Shown here piece after piece: positions 13,647 to 13,922 of a stretch of 13,922 nucleotides of DNA (within the stretch, counting starts at the first letter, position 1; every line of letters starts with the position of its first letter). The translations under genes were made by a program, and so were the position numbers. Source of the DNA: an uncultured Burkholderiales bacterium (GTDB lineage Bacteria; Pseudomonadota; Gammaproteobacteria; Burkholderiales; Burkholderiaceae_C). The stretch covers positions 1-13,922 of the forward strand of contig CAISQQ010000076.1 of assembly GCA_903887655.1 (NCBI GenBank). Reading direction: 5' to 3'. The notes under the pieces are model-generated. The model did not search any database. It saw only the letters and a program-made list of their open reading frames with translations, and was not told the origin of the DNA.

Positions 13647-13677
13647 TGGTAGATTTTGCAGAAATTAAAATACAATC
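13647..13677 (+). promoter_or_regulatory. Possible promoter of the LprI-like gene
   Basis: TTGGTA (13647-13652) and TACAAT (13672-13677) resemble -35 and -10 boxes with a 19-nt spacer, longer than ideal, in an AT-rich stretch 30 bp upstream of the start codon. An overlapping TAAAAT (13667-13672) is an alternative -10. Confidence 0.3.
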
Positions 13678-13706
13678 AAAATTACAACAATTAACCATAA
13701 GGTTTT

Positions 13707-13922
13707 ATGATGCATCGATTCATCAAAGTCGTTTTGGCTCTTTTCTTGGTGGCCATGATGTCCGACACGCATGCAGCGAGTTTCAATTGCAGCCCGAGCA
13801 ATCTGAAACGCGACATTGAACGCTTTATTTGCAACAACAAAACCATTTCCGAATTGGATGCGGTGATGGGCAACCGTTTTGATGCCGCTTACCAACAACT
13901 GTCACCCGTTCACAAAGTGGAC
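13707..13922 (+). CDS. Secreted LprI/DUF1311-like protein (partial, runs off the right end)
   Basis: An open reading frame with 72 codons inside the window and no stop before the edge. Residues 1-24 form a Sec signal peptide (basic MMHRFIK, hydrophobic VVLALFLVAMM, then a DTHAA processing region). The mature start ASFNCSPSN, followed by the ERFICNNKTISELDAVMGNRFDAAYQQL segment (38-65, in pieces), matches the N-terminal half of the DUF1311/lysozyme-inhibitor LprI-like domain, where two cysteines (C28 and C42) precede a helix carrying the L-D...a.aY pattern. Two tandem ATGs are possible. AAGG lies 4 nt before the first and 7 nt before the second (13710), so the second may be the true start. Periplasmic location is likely. 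Function in this family is poorly defined, and the C-terminus is not visible. Confidence 0.75.
   Translation, partial: MMHRFIKVVLALFLVAMMSDTHAASFNCSPSNLKRDIERFICNNKTISELDAVMGNRFDAAYQQLSPVHKVD

Larger units (their letters stand above)
13416..13706. other. AT-rich divergent intergenic region with inverted repeats
   Basis: About 290 bp, visibly richer in A/T than the rest of the window, between the GIY-YIG protein gene (minus) and the LprI-like gene (plus). It holds an interrupted palindrome (13500-13514), a small GCGTG-AAA-CACGC inverted repeat (13520-13532) and TAGAAT on the minus strand (13481-13488 region), which could be a -10 for the GIY-YIG gene. No gene is apparent in it. Confidence 0.5.

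Overview
The window looks like a chromosomal segment of a betaproteobacterium, most likely Burkholderiales and plausibly Comamonadaceae. This is inferred from gene families and gene order, not from a marker gene. The main clues are a Bug-family tricarboxylate-type binding protein inside a catabolic operon, the cbpA-cbpM pair followed by a DUF883/YqjE-type membrane trio, and moderately GC-rich coding sequence. No rRNA, tRNA, CRISPR array or insertion sequence was seen.

Left part, all on the minus strand, read from right to left. A type II NADH dehydrogenase (4948-6285) is followed by a compact catabolic cluster. The cluster holds a family-3-like solute-binding protein without a signal peptide (4098-4811), an enolase-superfamily (mandelate racemase/muconate lactonizing type) enzyme (3000-4091), a secreted Bug-type binding protein (2006-2986), a class II aldolase/adducin-type enzyme (1131-1916), and a D-2-hydroxyacid dehydrogenase (23-994). 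Gaps of 6 and 13 bp join the first three. A structured 89-nt spacer and then a 136-nt spacer separate the last two. Together they suggest capture and breakdown of an acid sugar or other hydroxy-carboxylic acid by dehydration or isomerisation, aldol or decarboxylation chemistry, and NAD(P)-linked redox. The substrate cannot be read from sequence.

Middle part, plus strand. A GDSL/SGNH lipoprotein hydrolase (6647-7816) is followed by 674 bp without a convincing gene (7817-8490), which carries a perfect 16-bp palindrome. Next come cbpA (J-domain co-chaperone) and cbpM (its modulator), overlapping by 20 bp. Three small genes follow: a DUF883 (YqjD/ElaB-like) membrane-anchored protein, a YqjE-like two-helix membrane protein and a small basic membrane protein. 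They form a stress or envelope-type module.

Right part, accessory in character. A fused XRE helix-turn-helix/ImmA-IrrE metallopeptidase (11057-12256) stands without its usual partner gene. Convergent to it is an unusual 334-aa protein (12411-13415) with an N-terminal GIY-YIG/T5orf172-like domain, a long low-complexity linker, one transmembrane helix and a C-terminal paired-cysteine motif. An AT-rich intergenic region with inverted repeats separates this from a secreted LprI/DUF1311-like gene that runs off the right end. This block is the most promising place for an undescribed system. The evidence is domain architecture and context only.
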